A stretch of 64,000 nt of DNA from Methanoculleus horonobensis (lineage in GTDB: Archaea; Halobacteriota; Methanomicrobia; Methanomicrobiales; Methanoculleaceae), in the NCBI RefSeq assembly GCF_001602375.1, contig NZ_BCNY01000015.1:744001-808000 (forward strand), written 5' to 3'. The first letter of the stretch is position 1, and every line of letters starts with the position of its first letter. Both the position numbers and the translations under genes were made by a program. The notes beneath the pieces are model-generated. The model had not been told where the DNA came from, did not search any database, and saw only the letters and a program-made list of their open reading frames with translations. Shown in pieces: positions 23,891 through 31,997 of the stretch.

Positions 23891-25195
23891 TTACGCGCTC
23901 TCCGGGTTCACGACCCGCCCTGCAAAGAGAATCGTGCCGGAACCCTCCTCGACGATGAGGAAGACAAACGGGTGGTCCGCCCGGAAGACGGGCGTTGTGT
24001 CCCCGCCGGGCGCGCTCTTTATGTTCATGACGACGCCGGTCGCCGCCGCGGCCTCGGTGCCCTCCTCGTTCACGTCGACGAATACCTTGTGGACGACCTC
24101 GCTGATGAAGAGCATGTCAGTGCCGTCCATCCCCGAGAAGTCGGCATCGCCGGAGAACGCCGTCGGCATCCCCATCGCGGCGAGCGCCTGTGGGAGGCTG
24201 TACGTCGTCTCAAGCGTGAACTTCGGGAAGACGACCCTGACGCGCCGGTCGGCGAGCGTTTTCCGGAGTTCGGCGAGTGTCCCCGCATCCAGCGCCTCCT
24301 CTGCCGCCGTCAGGTTGTCATCCCGCGGGAGGAGGACGAGCATCGAGAGTTCGGTTCCGTTCCCGTGCGCATACGGCATCCTGAGCGCCTGGAGGGTCTT
24401 GGTCTCGGCATATCCGTAGATTGCATCCTCGTCTGTCCGGTGCATCATCGGTACCCGCACCGTCTCGCCCGGAGCGACCTTGAACTCCTCATCGGTCGTC
24501 TCGGCTGGGTCGAACTGCTTGACCCAGGTGCCCTTGAAGTAGATCGCGTTCGTGATCACGAGCCGGGTCATCGGGTTGACCGAGCCGGGCGGGAGGAGGT
24601 CGCGGATCTTATTCTCGGTCTTCTCCTCTACCCAGCGGTTGATCGTCTCGCGGGACGCTTCGGTATCGCCGATGAAGTCGAGGTTCGTCACGTTTGCCGA
24701 GTACCGCCGGGCGGCCGTATCGACGTATCCCGGGAGGAACGGGTATGTCTCCTCCGCCCAGAGGGCGTTTGCGGTGCGGAGGGTGTAGGTCTCGTCCCCG
24801 TCGTTCAGGACGGCGTCGAGCCCGGCAAACCCTGCCCGCCGGAGGGTCTCGTTCTGTGGCAGGTGGAGCACCGACCCGATCTCGTCGGCGGTCGTGCCCC
24901 GGGCGCCCTCGTAGGTGATCGCGAGGGCCGAGGAGATGCTGTAGGGCGAGAAGAAGATGTTCTTGCCCGCATTCCCCGGGTCGCTCGCGAGGTGCCGGTA
25001 GAGGTCGGCCGCGAACCGGTTGTTCCCCGCCGAGACGTTGCCTGTGCCTTCCGCAACCGGCCCCGGCGTCTCCTGCCCGGCGGGAGGGGCCGACTGCCCG
25101 GACGTGGTTTGCGGCGTATCGGTGCACCCGGCAACGATGCAGCCGATCACGATGAGGCCTGCGAGAAGCAGCAGGCCGCTGATCCTTCTGTTCAT
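23891..25195 (-). CDS. Serpin-family protease inhibitor, secreted lipoprotein
   Basis: The 434-residue protein starts with a signal sequence and lipobox (IVAGC), so it is probably anchored outside the membrane. A Pro/Thr/Gly-rich spacer is followed by a full serpin domain from about residue 55: NIFFSPYSISSALAI, TRLVITNAIYFKGTW and the C-terminal HPFVFLIVE. The hinge of the reactive loop is EEGTEAAAATGVV, the small-residue pattern of inhibitory serpins. The P1 residue lies in the following NIKSAPGGDTTP stretch and cannot be fixed by eye. The start at 25195 is chosen because the signal peptide begins there. Serpins in methanogens are probably acquired genes; the target protease is unknown. Confidence 0.9.
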   Translation of the reverse strand: MNRRISGLLLLAGLIVIGCIVAGCTDTPQTTSGQSAPPAGQETPGPVAEGTGNVSAGNNRFAADLYRHLASDPGNAGKNIFFSPYSISSALAITYEGARGTTADEIGSVLHLPQNETLRRAGFAGLDAVLNDGDETYTLRTANALWAEETYPFLPGYVDTAARRYSANVTNLDFIGDTEASRETINRWVEEKTENKIRDLLPPGSVNPMTRLVITNAIYFKGTWVKQFDPAETTDEEFKVAPGETVRVPMMHRTDEDAIYGYAETKTLQALRMPYAHGNGTELSMLVLLPRDDNLTAAEEALDAGTLAELRKTLADRRVRVVFPKFTLETTYSLPQALAAMGMPTAFSGDADFSGMDGTDMLFISEVVHKVFVDVNEEGTEAAAATGVVMNIKSAPGGDTTPVFRADHPFVFLIVEEGSGTILFAGRVVNPESA

Positions 25196-25265
25196 GCTGT
25201 GTGATATGGCACACCGGATAATTATGCCTGGCGTTAACGACGAACGTCTTCGAAGTCTTGCCCCC

Positions 25266-27179
25266 TCAGACGGGCATCTTCTGGACGCGCCCCCCTTCGA
25301 GTTCCGCACGGTGCTCCGGTGTCCCTATGGGTGCGTGTCCCGGAATCGGTTTTCCTTCGGCGTAGGCAAGGTAGAGAGCGCTGTTGACAAGGCCGATATG
25401 CGTGAATGCCTGGGGGAAGTTGCCGAGGAACTCTCCCGTCGCCGGGTCGAACTGCTCGGGGTAGAGGCCCACGTGGTTCGCGCGGTCTACCATCCTCTGA
25501 AAGAGCGGTTGCGCCTCCCCGACCCGGCCCGAGAGTGCGAGGCAGTCGATGAGCCAGAACGTGCAGAGGCCGAACGCGCCTTCTTCCCCGGGAATGCCGT
25601 CGTCCACCCGGTAGCGGTAGACAAGACCGTTCTCCATCAGCCCCTCCATCGTCGCGTCGATCGTCCCCTGGACCCGCTCATCATCAAAGGGGAGGAACTC
25701 GAGCAGCCCGATACGGAGGTTCGCGGCATCCAGATCCTTCGACCCATACGACTGGACGAACGCGCCCACCTCCGCATCGTAGCCCTGTTCGAGGATCTGC
25801 CGTTTTATTGCCGTAGCGCCTCGCGCCCACCGCTTTTTGTCCCCCTGGAGACCGTATCGGTCGACGAGGTGAACCGCCCGGTCGAGGGCCACCCAGAGCA
25901 TCACCTTCGAGTAGACATAGTGGCGCTCCTCGCCCCGGATCTCCCAGATCCCGTGGTCGGGTTCTTTCCGGAGGGAGCATGCCTCGTCCGCGACCCTGGA
26001 GAGGAACGCCATCTCCTTCTCCGGGAGTTCGTACCCCCGCCGGAGGAGCTCGTACGCGGTGTTGAGGAGTTCCCCGTAGATCTCGAGCTGGAGCTGTTTG
26101 GCGGCGCCGTTCCCGATCCTGACCGGGCGCGAACCCCGGTAGCCCTCGAGGTGGGGAAGTTCCTCTTCATCGAGGTCGGTCCACCCGTGGATGCTGTACA
26201 TGAGATGGAGCCCCGGCCCTTCTTCGGCATGTATCTCCGAAACTCGCTCCATCCAGGCGAGGAGATCGATCGCCTCCTCGTCATGCCCGAGAGCGATGAG
26301 CGCCTGCGCCGTCATGGCCGAGTCGCGGATCCAGGAGAACCGGTAGTCCCAGTTCCGCACGCCCCCGATATCCTCGGGGAGCGACGTCGTCGGCGCGGCG
26401 GTGATCGCTCCCGTCGCGGCGTTCGTCAGCAGTTTGAGGACGAGTTCCGATCTGACGAGCAGGGGGAGCAGGCCGTCCGCCCATTCTTCGTTGTGGAGGG
26501 GCTCGCTCCCGTGAGCCCACGCCTGCCAGACCTCTCCTGTCTTCTCTACGATGGCCTCCGCCTGCTCCGGCACGTAGGTCAGGTCTTCGGTTCCCCACCG
26601 TGCGATCAGGACGCGCCGTTCTCCTGCCCGCATTGGGAACGCCGCCAGGAGGGTATGGCCGTCCGCCTCCTCGGCCACCTCGCCCTCTTGTGTGCCGAAG
26701 AGAGTCATGTCGTCCCTTCCGTCGGTTGCCATCCAGCCGTTTGGGACACGCTCGATCTCGGTCGTCCCCCGGGCATAATCGAACCGGGGCGACCACTCCA
26801 CCGCCACCTCCACGGCGCCCTCCTCGCAGTCGAGGATACGGTAGAGCTCGGGCGGGGCGAACGACCCCCCGCGTCCCCTGATGCTCCCAAACAGCGGCAT
26901 CAGGTCGGTCACCACGAGCGTCCCCGCTTCATTGGAGAACCTGGTCACGAGGATGTTGGTGTCCTCGATGTACTGCTGTCTCCCCCGTTCTACCTCCGGG
27001 ACGGAGACCCGAAACCTGCCGCCGAGCCGGGCGTCGAGCAGTGCGGCAAAGACGCTTGTCCGGTCGAGGTAGGGGTAGCAGCACCAGTCGATAGAGCCGT
27101 CCGTTCCGACGAGCGCCGCCGTCCGGAGGTTCCCGATGACGGCGTAGTCGGCGATGGGTTTGTAGCCTTCGTCCCGCAT
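25266..27179 (-). CDS. Glycoside hydrolase family 15 (glucoamylase/trehalase-like)
   Basis: The 637-residue protein begins with the trehalase-like N-terminal domain (IADYAVIGNLRTAALVGTDG, SIDWCCYP) and continues with the GH15 (alpha/alpha)6 barrel. RNWDYRFSWIRDSAM is the substrate-site segment. The Glu in HAEEGPG and the Glu in GEEGAFGLCTFWLID are placed like the two catalytic acids. No signal peptide is seen, so it acts in the cytosol, on trehalose, maltodextrin or glycogen-type glucans. It ends 4 bp after the LLM oxidoreductase gene, and a serpin gene follows on the same strand. GH15 versus trehalase specificity cannot be decided here. Confidence 0.88.
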   Translation of the reverse strand: MRDEGYKPIADYAVIGNLRTAALVGTDGSIDWCCYPYLDRTSVFAALLDARLGGRFRVSVPEVERGRQQYIEDTNILVTRFSNEAGTLVVTDLMPLFGSIRGRGGSFAPPELYRILDCEEGAVEVAVEWSPRFDYARGTTEIERVPNGWMATDGRDDMTLFGTQEGEVAEEADGHTLLAAFPMRAGERRVLIARWGTEDLTYVPEQAEAIVEKTGEVWQAWAHGSEPLHNEEWADGLLPLLVRSELVLKLLTNAATGAITAAPTTSLPEDIGGVRNWDYRFSWIRDSAMTAQALIALGHDEEAIDLLAWMERVSEIHAEEGPGLHLMYSIHGWTDLDEEELPHLEGYRGSRPVRIGNGAAKQLQLEIYGELLNTAYELLRRGYELPEKEMAFLSRVADEACSLRKEPDHGIWEIRGEERHYVYSKVMLWVALDRAVHLVDRYGLQGDKKRWARGATAIKRQILEQGYDAEVGAFVQSYGSKDLDAANLRIGLLEFLPFDDERVQGTIDATMEGLMENGLVYRYRVDDGIPGEEGAFGLCTFWLIDCLALSGRVGEAQPLFQRMVDRANHVGLYPEQFDPATGEFLGNFPQAFTHIGLVNSALYLAYAEGKPIPGHAPIGTPEHRAELEGGRVQKMPV

Positions 27180-27183
27180 ACGG

Positions 27184-28158
27184 TCACCCGGTCAGCGCGG
27201 GGAGAACCTCGCGCCCGAAGTCCTCGATGAACTCGACCTGGCCCCGGTTCACGTTGTGGAGGAAAAGGTGCGAAAAACCGAGATCGATGTCGTCGTTGAG
27301 CCACCGGAGATGCTCCTCCAGGTCGGCCGAGACACGGATCTTTCCAAAGACCTTTGCAGGTTCGGCGAACTCCCCCATCGCCTCGAACTCTCCCGGCTCC
27401 CGGAGGGTCTCGAGCACCGTCGCCGGAAAGACGTTCGCCCGCCACTGATCCCATGCGCCGGTTCGCGCCTCGTCGTCGTCCCGCGCGTAGGAGAGATCTA
27501 CCTTGAGGTGCATCGGTTTTCCCTCCCCTCCCCCGCGGCGGAACGCCCCGGCGACCTCTGCGAGTTCGCGTTTCGGCATCGCGACGGTGATGAGGCCGTC
27601 CGCCCATCCGCCGACCCATTCCGCGGTCGCAGGCGTCAGGGCCGCGCCGACGAGAAGCGGCGGTTCGGGCGGCCGGGTGTAGAGGCGTGCCGAGACAGTT
27701 CTGACCGGGACGTCGGCCGTGACCGTCTCCCCCGCCCAGAGCCTTCTGATGATGGTGGCGGACGCGAGAAGCCGGTCGTTTCGCTCCTGCTTCTCCGGCC
27801 AGACCTCGCCCGCGATGCTCTCGTTGAGGGCCTGGCCGCTCCCGACGGCTACCCAGAACCGGCCGGGGAACATCTCGGCGAGCGTCGCCGCCGCCTGGGC
27901 AATGATTGCCGGGTGGTAGCGGTAGCCCGGGGCACAGACCACCCCTGCCGGAAGGGCGGTCGCCTGGAGCGCCGCGCCGAGCCATGACCAGGCAAACCCG
28001 CTCTCCCCCTGGGCGGGAGTCCAGGGGTTGAAGTGGTCGGAGGAGAGGATGCCGCGAAATCCGGCTGTCTCAGCACGTTTCGCAAGATCCAGCAGCAACC
28101 CGGGAGGAAACTGCTCGTGCGATGCGTGATATCCTACCGTCACCGTTGATTCTGCCAT
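27184..28158 (-). CDS. LLM-class flavin/F420-dependent oxidoreductase
   Basis: The 324-residue protein has the luciferase-like TIM barrel: TVGYHASHEQFPPG at the start, FRGILSSDHFNPWTPAQG, and VAVGSGQALNE. It resembles the F420-dependent glucose-6-phosphate dehydrogenase branch (MER-like fold), whose members transfer hydride to F420 or FMN. Translation starts at MAEST; the longer frame adds an Arg-rich leader. It lies 4 bp before the GH15 gene on the same strand, so a joint sugar-oxidation role is possible, but substrate and cofactor are inferred. Confidence 0.8.
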   Translation of the reverse strand: MAESTVTVGYHASHEQFPPGLLLDLAKRAETAGFRGILSSDHFNPWTPAQGESGFAWSWLGAALQATALPAGVVCAPGYRYHPAIIAQAAATLAEMFPGRFWVAVGSGQALNESIAGEVWPEKQERNDRLLASATIIRRLWAGETVTADVPVRTVSARLYTRPPEPPLLVGAALTPATAEWVGGWADGLITVAMPKRELAEVAGAFRRGGGEGKPMHLKVDLSYARDDDEARTGAWDQWRANVFPATVLETLREPGEFEAMGEFAEPAKVFGKIRVSADLEEHLRWLNDDIDLGFSHLFLHNVNRGQVEFIEDFGREVLPALTG

Positions 28159-28371
28159 TGATGCCGCCTCCGTGCCGGTTCTTCCCGCGAACCGGTGGGC
28201 AGACTGGAGGTGAGGATACTTAAAACGTACCTGCCGCCCGCACCTCCGGCGACAGATTCTCATGTCCGATCGATAACGCTTCCGTTCGGGCCGATGCGAT
28301 GGCCGGGATATACCCGTTCGTCTTCCGAATCAGGAGCAGCCGTCACCTCTCCTACCCGGGGCGCGGGGGGT

Positions 28372-29766
28372 TCAGGCCGGTCCCAGGAACTCGATGTAGA
28401 TATAGTAGGCCGAGAAGGCCGCAAAGAATACGCCCACGGCAAACGTCAGGATGGTGACGAAGAAGGACGGGCGGAACTCGACCGGGAGCATCCGCCGGTT
28501 CAGGTAGATCGTCATGAAGGCGACCACCGGGATCTGGATCGCCTCGATGATCCCTGCGATGGCAAGAGCGGTCACCGGTTCGAGCCGCACGATAACCAGG
28601 ATGAGCGGCAGGATCCCCATCAGCCCGAGCAGGTAGACGTAGCGGTAGAACCGCATCGAGACCCATCGCCCGGCCGCCTTCACCTGCCGGGCGATGAAGA
28701 TCGACCCCTGGCCGAGCATCCTGGTCCAGCCGTCGAGGTTGGCGACGAGGGTGCTCCAGAAGGCGAAGAACGCGGCAAGGATCATCAACCAGGCGCCCGG
28801 TGGCCCCCAGACGTCCCCGAGGAGCACCGAGAGGACCGCCGTCACCTCGGGCCCTTCGGGGAGAAGGCCCTCCGGCCGGAGGAGTTCGGTTCCCAGGATG
28901 AGGAGCGCGACGAGCAGGAGGAGGACGATGCCCGCAGCGACGGTCGTGGATATGGTCATGAGCCGGAGCCAGCCCCGCATGTAGTCCTTCTCGCCCCGGG
29001 AGAGGTGCGCGATCTCCGGCAGGCCTTCCTCCTCGATGACCCGCTCCTCCCCGCCTTGCCTGTGGACGGTGTAATAGGCGGAGCCGTACCCCCGGGCGGT
29101 GAGCCAGTAGGAGTACCAGACGAGACCCGCAGCCCCGGACATCACGAACCCGAGCCACGGGAGGAGTTCGGCGAACTCGACGTCGGGGGGAAGGGTCGGC
29201 GCGAGGCCGGCGGCGAGCGGCACGATGCCGGGGAAGACGATACCGGCGGTGGTCACCAGGGCGACGATGATCGCGAGTGCCATCACGATGGATGTCCGTT
29301 CAACACCCTGGTATCTGCCGAAGAAGACGAGGAGGATGGAGACCAGGAGGACTATGGCCGCCCATACCGTGAAACTCCCGGGAAGGGCGATGATGATCGC
29401 GGAACTCGCGGCCCCCGCCATCCCGGTGATGGTCGTGACCGCAACCAGGAGCTGGGGGATCACGATGACCCAGACGCCCCAGTTCGCCGGCCCGGGGAGG
29501 TTCTTGATCCCCTGCAGGAGCGAGCCTCCCGTCACGACCGCGTAACGCCCGATCTCGATCGAGAGCACCGTCTTTAAAAATATCGCAAGGATGAGCGCCC
29601 AGAGGACGGAGTAGCCGTAGAGGGAGGCGATTCTCGGGGTGAAGAGGAGCTCTCCGGTCGCGATGGCGGAGATCATCCAGATGATCGCGGGCCCCATCCA
29701 TGCAAGGGCCTCCCGTCCTCTGGGGGCCGGGGGGACAATGGTCCGGTCTTCGTCTGCCATGGGCAT
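28372..29766 (-). CDS. Nramp-superfamily transporter lacking canonical metal motifs
   Basis: The roughly 464-residue protein has about eleven membrane helices and aligns by eye with Nramp divalent-metal transporters: GPAIIWMISAIATGELLFTP, then YGYSVLWALILAIFLK and VVTGGSLLQG. The first-helix DPGN motif that binds the metal is replaced by ATGE. The sixth-helix M-P-H motif is also absent (GLVWYSYW). It therefore belongs to the Nramp-like group with altered specificity, and plain Mn/Fe uptake should not be assumed. Start candidates are the ATGs at 29766 and 29760; neither has a strong ribosome site. Confidence 0.75.
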   Translation of the reverse strand: MPMADEDRTIVPPAPRGREALAWMGPAIIWMISAIATGELLFTPRIASLYGYSVLWALILAIFLKTVLSIEIGRYAVVTGGSLLQGIKNLPGPANWGVWVIVIPQLLVAVTTITGMAGAASSAIIIALPGSFTVWAAIVLLVSILLVFFGRYQGVERTSIVMALAIIVALVTTAGIVFPGIVPLAAGLAPTLPPDVEFAELLPWLGFVMSGAAGLVWYSYWLTARGYGSAYYTVHRQGGEERVIEEEGLPEIAHLSRGEKDYMRGWLRLMTISTTVAAGIVLLLLVALLILGTELLRPEGLLPEGPEVTAVLSVLLGDVWGPPGAWLMILAAFFAFWSTLVANLDGWTRMLGQGSIFIARQVKAAGRWVSMRFYRYVYLLGLMGILPLILVIVRLEPVTALAIAGIIEAIQIPVVAFMTIYLNRRMLPVEFRPSFFVTILTFAVGVFFAAFSAYYIYIEFLGPA

Positions 29767-29856
29767 TCTGCCCTGCAGGGTCCGGGCATACATAAGTCTT
29801 GCCGCGGTGACCTGACCCGCGGAGGCCGGGCCCGGTGGGAAAAAGTGGGGTTGTTC

Positions 29857-29979
29857 TCAGGCGGCGGCTGCGGGCTGTCCCGGAGAAGTGCCGTCGGAGA
29901 GCCGCTTGATGAAGAGCCGGGCCCAGATGTATGCAACGATACCGCCGGCGACCTGCCAGCACCTGGGTAGCTGCGGCAT
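29857..29979 (-). CDS. Possible 40-residue membrane-associated peptide
   Basis: A short minus-strand frame begins MPQLPRCWQVAGGIVAYIWA and has a basic patch (RLFIKR) and an Ala/Pro-rich tail. The arrangement of one weak hydrophobic helix followed by positive residues is protein-like, but the support is thin. It could be a fragment of a longer gene or chance. Confidence 0.3.
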   Translation of the reverse strand: MPQLPRCWQVAGGIVAYIWARLFIKRLSDGTSPGQPAAAA

Positions 29980-30030
29980 ATCCGGGACAGGTCGGCGACT
30001 GATGTATACCGGGGCGATCCGGCTACGTGA

Positions 30031-30309
30031 TCACTGCTGCCCGAGATTCTGATACGCCCACTCTACAGCCTCAATGAACTCCCGATACCCTGTTTCATCT
30101 ATCAGGGCGCGGAGTGGAATCCTGGGGAGAGGGGGATGTCCATCACCAGGTACCTGAACACCGGGGATCGCGTTGAGCATACGGAAGAACTCTCGAAGCG
30201 TCTTTTCGTCGGTGAACGAGCCCCTGCAGATCAGCCTCATACTCGTAGAGCGTCTCCTCATTGGTACCAGAGTGTCGTCTTCTGAGACGAGATAAACAGG
30301 ATCGCTCAT
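30031..30309 (-). CDS. Hypothetical protein, 92 residues
   Basis: The product has no signal peptide or membrane segment. An N-terminal beta-rich part (VYLVSEDDTLVPM, MRLICRGSF) is followed by a helical C-terminus (LREFFRMLNAI, YREFIEAVEWAYQNLG). The composition is protein-like, and the gene sits in a cluster of small minus-strand genes with HicAB. I do not recognise the family. A small toxin or antitoxin-type role would fit its location but nothing in the sequence proves it. Confidence 0.5.
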   Translation of the reverse strand: MSDPVYLVSEDDTLVPMRRRSTSMRLICRGSFTDEKTLREFFRMLNAIPGVQVPGDGHPPLPRIPLRALIDETGYREFIEAVEWAYQNLGQQ

Positions 30310-30483
30310 GTATCTCCCTTCTAGGTGGACGTATCTCTGGGCTGCTCTGGTTATTGCTGAACTGAGTGTTGCAGGGCTATTGCGTGTGCCTGTCCGCCCT
30401 GTAGAATAGCGTTAGTGCTTGATACCTGAAGGTGCCGAATTGTTTGAGAGGAGAGACCCCTTCCCATCCCTCAAAAAGAGTTA

Positions 30484-30738
30484 TCACACCATCTGCTCGC
30501 GGGCAACGCCCTTTCCCGCAAGAATGTCCCGTAAATGCTCTCGGCCGCTCGGCTCCGGGATCTCCCGCCCTTCTTCCCGGGCGGTTTCGAGCCAGAGGTC
30601 GATAGCCACCTTTACTTCGCGGAGTGCCTCCTCTTCGGTCTCGCCGAACGCGGAGCAGCCGGGAAGCTCCGGGACGACGGCGATGAACCCCTCGTCCTCG
30701 TCGCTGAAGAAGATCTCAATCGCGTATTTATGCGGCAT
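30484..30738 (-). CDS. hicB: HicB-family antitoxin
   Basis: The 84-residue protein has the HicB N-terminal domain: YAIEIFFSDEDEGFIAVVPELPGCSAFGET, a degenerate RNase-H-like fold. EALREVKVAIDLWLETA follows. This part binds and blocks the HicA mRNA-cleaving toxin. The tail (PEPSGREHL) is short and lacks a clear ribbon-helix-helix or HTH DNA-binding domain, so autoregulation may be weak. The ATG at 30738 overlaps the hicA end by 11 bp; upstream residues in the frame come from the overlapping toxin gene. Confidence 0.88.
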   Translation of the reverse strand: MPHKYAIEIFFSDEDEGFIAVVPELPGCSAFGETEEEALREVKVAIDLWLETAREEGREIPEPSGREHLRDILAGKGVAREQMV

Positions 30739-30985
30739 CTTCGCCCTCCAACAGAGTATAGTGCTCAATGATCTTAAGAAGTTGTCTTACCTGGTACGGC
30801 TTTGCTTTACCCTTCACGTTCTGGAAGTTGAGGATCTCAGGAATCCCGTCGCGCATGTAAACAATGTGACTGCCTTTCCCGCCCTTCCGGTGAAACCCAA
30901 AGGTCTCCGCCGCACGGCAGAGGTCTTCGAACCGCACGTTCTTCGGGTTGTGCTTCAGATGCTCGTAGATTTCACGCCGGTTCAT
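30728..30985 (-). CDS. hicA: HicA-family mRNA interferase toxin
   Basis: The 85-residue protein is a HicA toxin with a double-stranded-RNA-binding-like fold. The key sequence FHRKGGKGSHIVYMRDG contains the catalytic His after GKGS. HicA toxins are normally 60-85 residues and precede hicB in a translationally coupled pair, as seen here. The start at MNRREIYEHL (30985) is preferred; it overlaps the stop of a small upstream frame by 4 bp, which points to a three-gene transcript. Confidence 0.88.
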   Translation of the reverse strand: MNRREIYEHLKHNPKNVRFEDLCRAAETFGFHRKGGKGSHIVYMRDGIPEILNFQNVKGKAKPYQVRQLLKIIEHYTLLEGEDAA

Positions 30986-31167
30986 GCGGAGCACCCTTGC
31001 AGTTCACCTCGCCTGATCTTCTCCTCGATCAACTCGTTCTGCAGCATCCGCACGAGCTCCAGGTTCTTGAGCACGCCCTTGCTTATCGCCTCCTGCGTAT
31101 CCACCCCGTCGCAGCGGTGGAGTTTGTCTGGTATATGGGTGAACTCGAAGACCTCGCGGTCGCGCAA
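30982..31167 (-). CDS. Small unrecognised protein upstream of hicAB
   Basis: From a TTG at 31167 the frame encodes 61 residues (FEFTHIPDKLHRCDGVDTQE, then VLKNLELVRMLQNELIEEKIRRGEL). The frame is open back to about 31200 with protein-like residues (ETHRYNQTLL), so the N-terminus may be longer, or the gene may be a truncated relic. Its stop overlaps the hicA start by 4 bp, showing coupling. No family is recognised. A helical, charged protein of this size could be a third element of the toxin module. Confidence 0.45.
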   Translation of the reverse strand: MRDREVFEFTHIPDKLHRCDGVDTQEAISKGVLKNLELVRMLQNELIEEKIRRGELQGCSA

Positions 31168-31288
31168 GAGCGTCTGGTTGTAGCGATGAGTCTCTCTGCC
31201 TCATGTGTAAGCAATTAGAGAGCGGTTATATGAACCCGCGCCGTGGTCAGGGTGAAAGTGAACAAGTACATCTAGCAGCACCCCTGGC

Positions 31289-31396
31289 ATGGTGTATGAC
31301 AATTTTACGGCGCAATACCCGGGATCGGAGAATCCTGCCGATGTTCGACAGTCTTTGAAGGCTATTTGGAGGGCCTGGATGGATAGGCGTTCTTGA
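31289..31396 (+). CDS. Possible 35-residue peptide
   Basis: A short plus-strand frame encodes MVYDNFTAQYPGSENPADVR and ends in IWRAWMDRRS. No ribosome site or homologous family is visible. The rest of 31205-31482 shows nothing else. Listed only because its composition is more protein-like than chance frames nearby. Confidence 0.2.
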   Translation: MVYDNFTAQYPGSENPADVRQSLKAIWRAWMDRRS

Positions 31397-31482
31397 GGAA
31401 TAGCCGATTCAAACTAATCCAGGCAGCAGATGCTTATATCTCCTGCAGAAATCACGGTAAGCAGTTGTGAGGGAAATAAGAA

Positions 31483-31555
31483 GGCCAGGGCCGAGATTCG
31501 AACCCGGGTCGAGGGATCCACAGTCCCTTAGGATAACCGACTACCCCACCCTGGC
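31483..31555 (-). tRNA. tRNA-His (GTG)
   Basis: On the minus strand the acceptor stem GCCAGGG pairs with CCCTGGC. The anticodon arm GGGAC-TGTGGAT places GTG as anticodon, and the T arm contains GGTTCGAATC. The discriminator is C73, as in prokaryotic tRNA-His. The base before the first G is T, so the extra G at -1 is not encoded. CCA is not encoded. Confidence 0.95.
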
Positions 31556-31670
31556 AAGGTACTCATTATAGTTGGTAGTCGGATTTGATTAAGGTATCTC
31601 TTCACTGTGCCGGCATCAGACGCCGTCTCGGGGGTCACGGACACACGGCTGGCCAGAGGGCGGGAGCGTT

Positions 31671-31815
31671 GAGCACCCTCAGGTGAGAGTAGCGACGTTC
31701 CGCCGGGAACAAAGCTCGAGCACCCCCGGGTGCGAGCGTCCGGAGCATGAGAAGACCGAAGATCTTCGGGGAACGACAGATGGAACATCCAGAGTTTGAG
31801 CGCCGAAGGTGTGAA
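31671..31815 (+). repeat. Dispersed palindromic repeat, three copies
   Basis: Three copies lie in the gap between tRNA-His and aIF5B. Cores are GAGCACCCTCAGGTGAGAG (31671-31689), GAGCACCCCCGGGTGCGAG (31718-31736) and the degenerate GAGCGCCGAAGGTGTGAA (31798-31815). The second is preceded by CGACGTTCC-GCC-GGGAAC from 31693, the same two-palindrome layout seen at 52.2 kb. The remaining gap to 31997 holds a TATA-like CAGTATATACC near 31973 before the aIF5B start. Confidence 0.8.
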
Positions 31816-31997
31816 TCGGCGAGGTGAATTATTAATAGACGCCATGTTCTATAACGTACCAGTGTTCCGGGCGCCGAGCGACGCCCCGGGGGTAGGGGAA
31901 TCACCCCGACTCTGGTGTGATTCAGGAAAAGCGACCAATATCTCGGGATTTTTTCGGGTTTATTCGTCCATACAGTATATACCGGAAGGTGATTATC

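Noticed and set aside
25020-27230. Plus-strand frame of 736 codons
   Set aside because: Antisense shadow of the GH15 gene, with no domain or start signal.
28195-29577. Plus-strand frame of 460 codons
   Set aside because: Antisense shadow of the Nramp-like gene; highly charged low-complexity composition.
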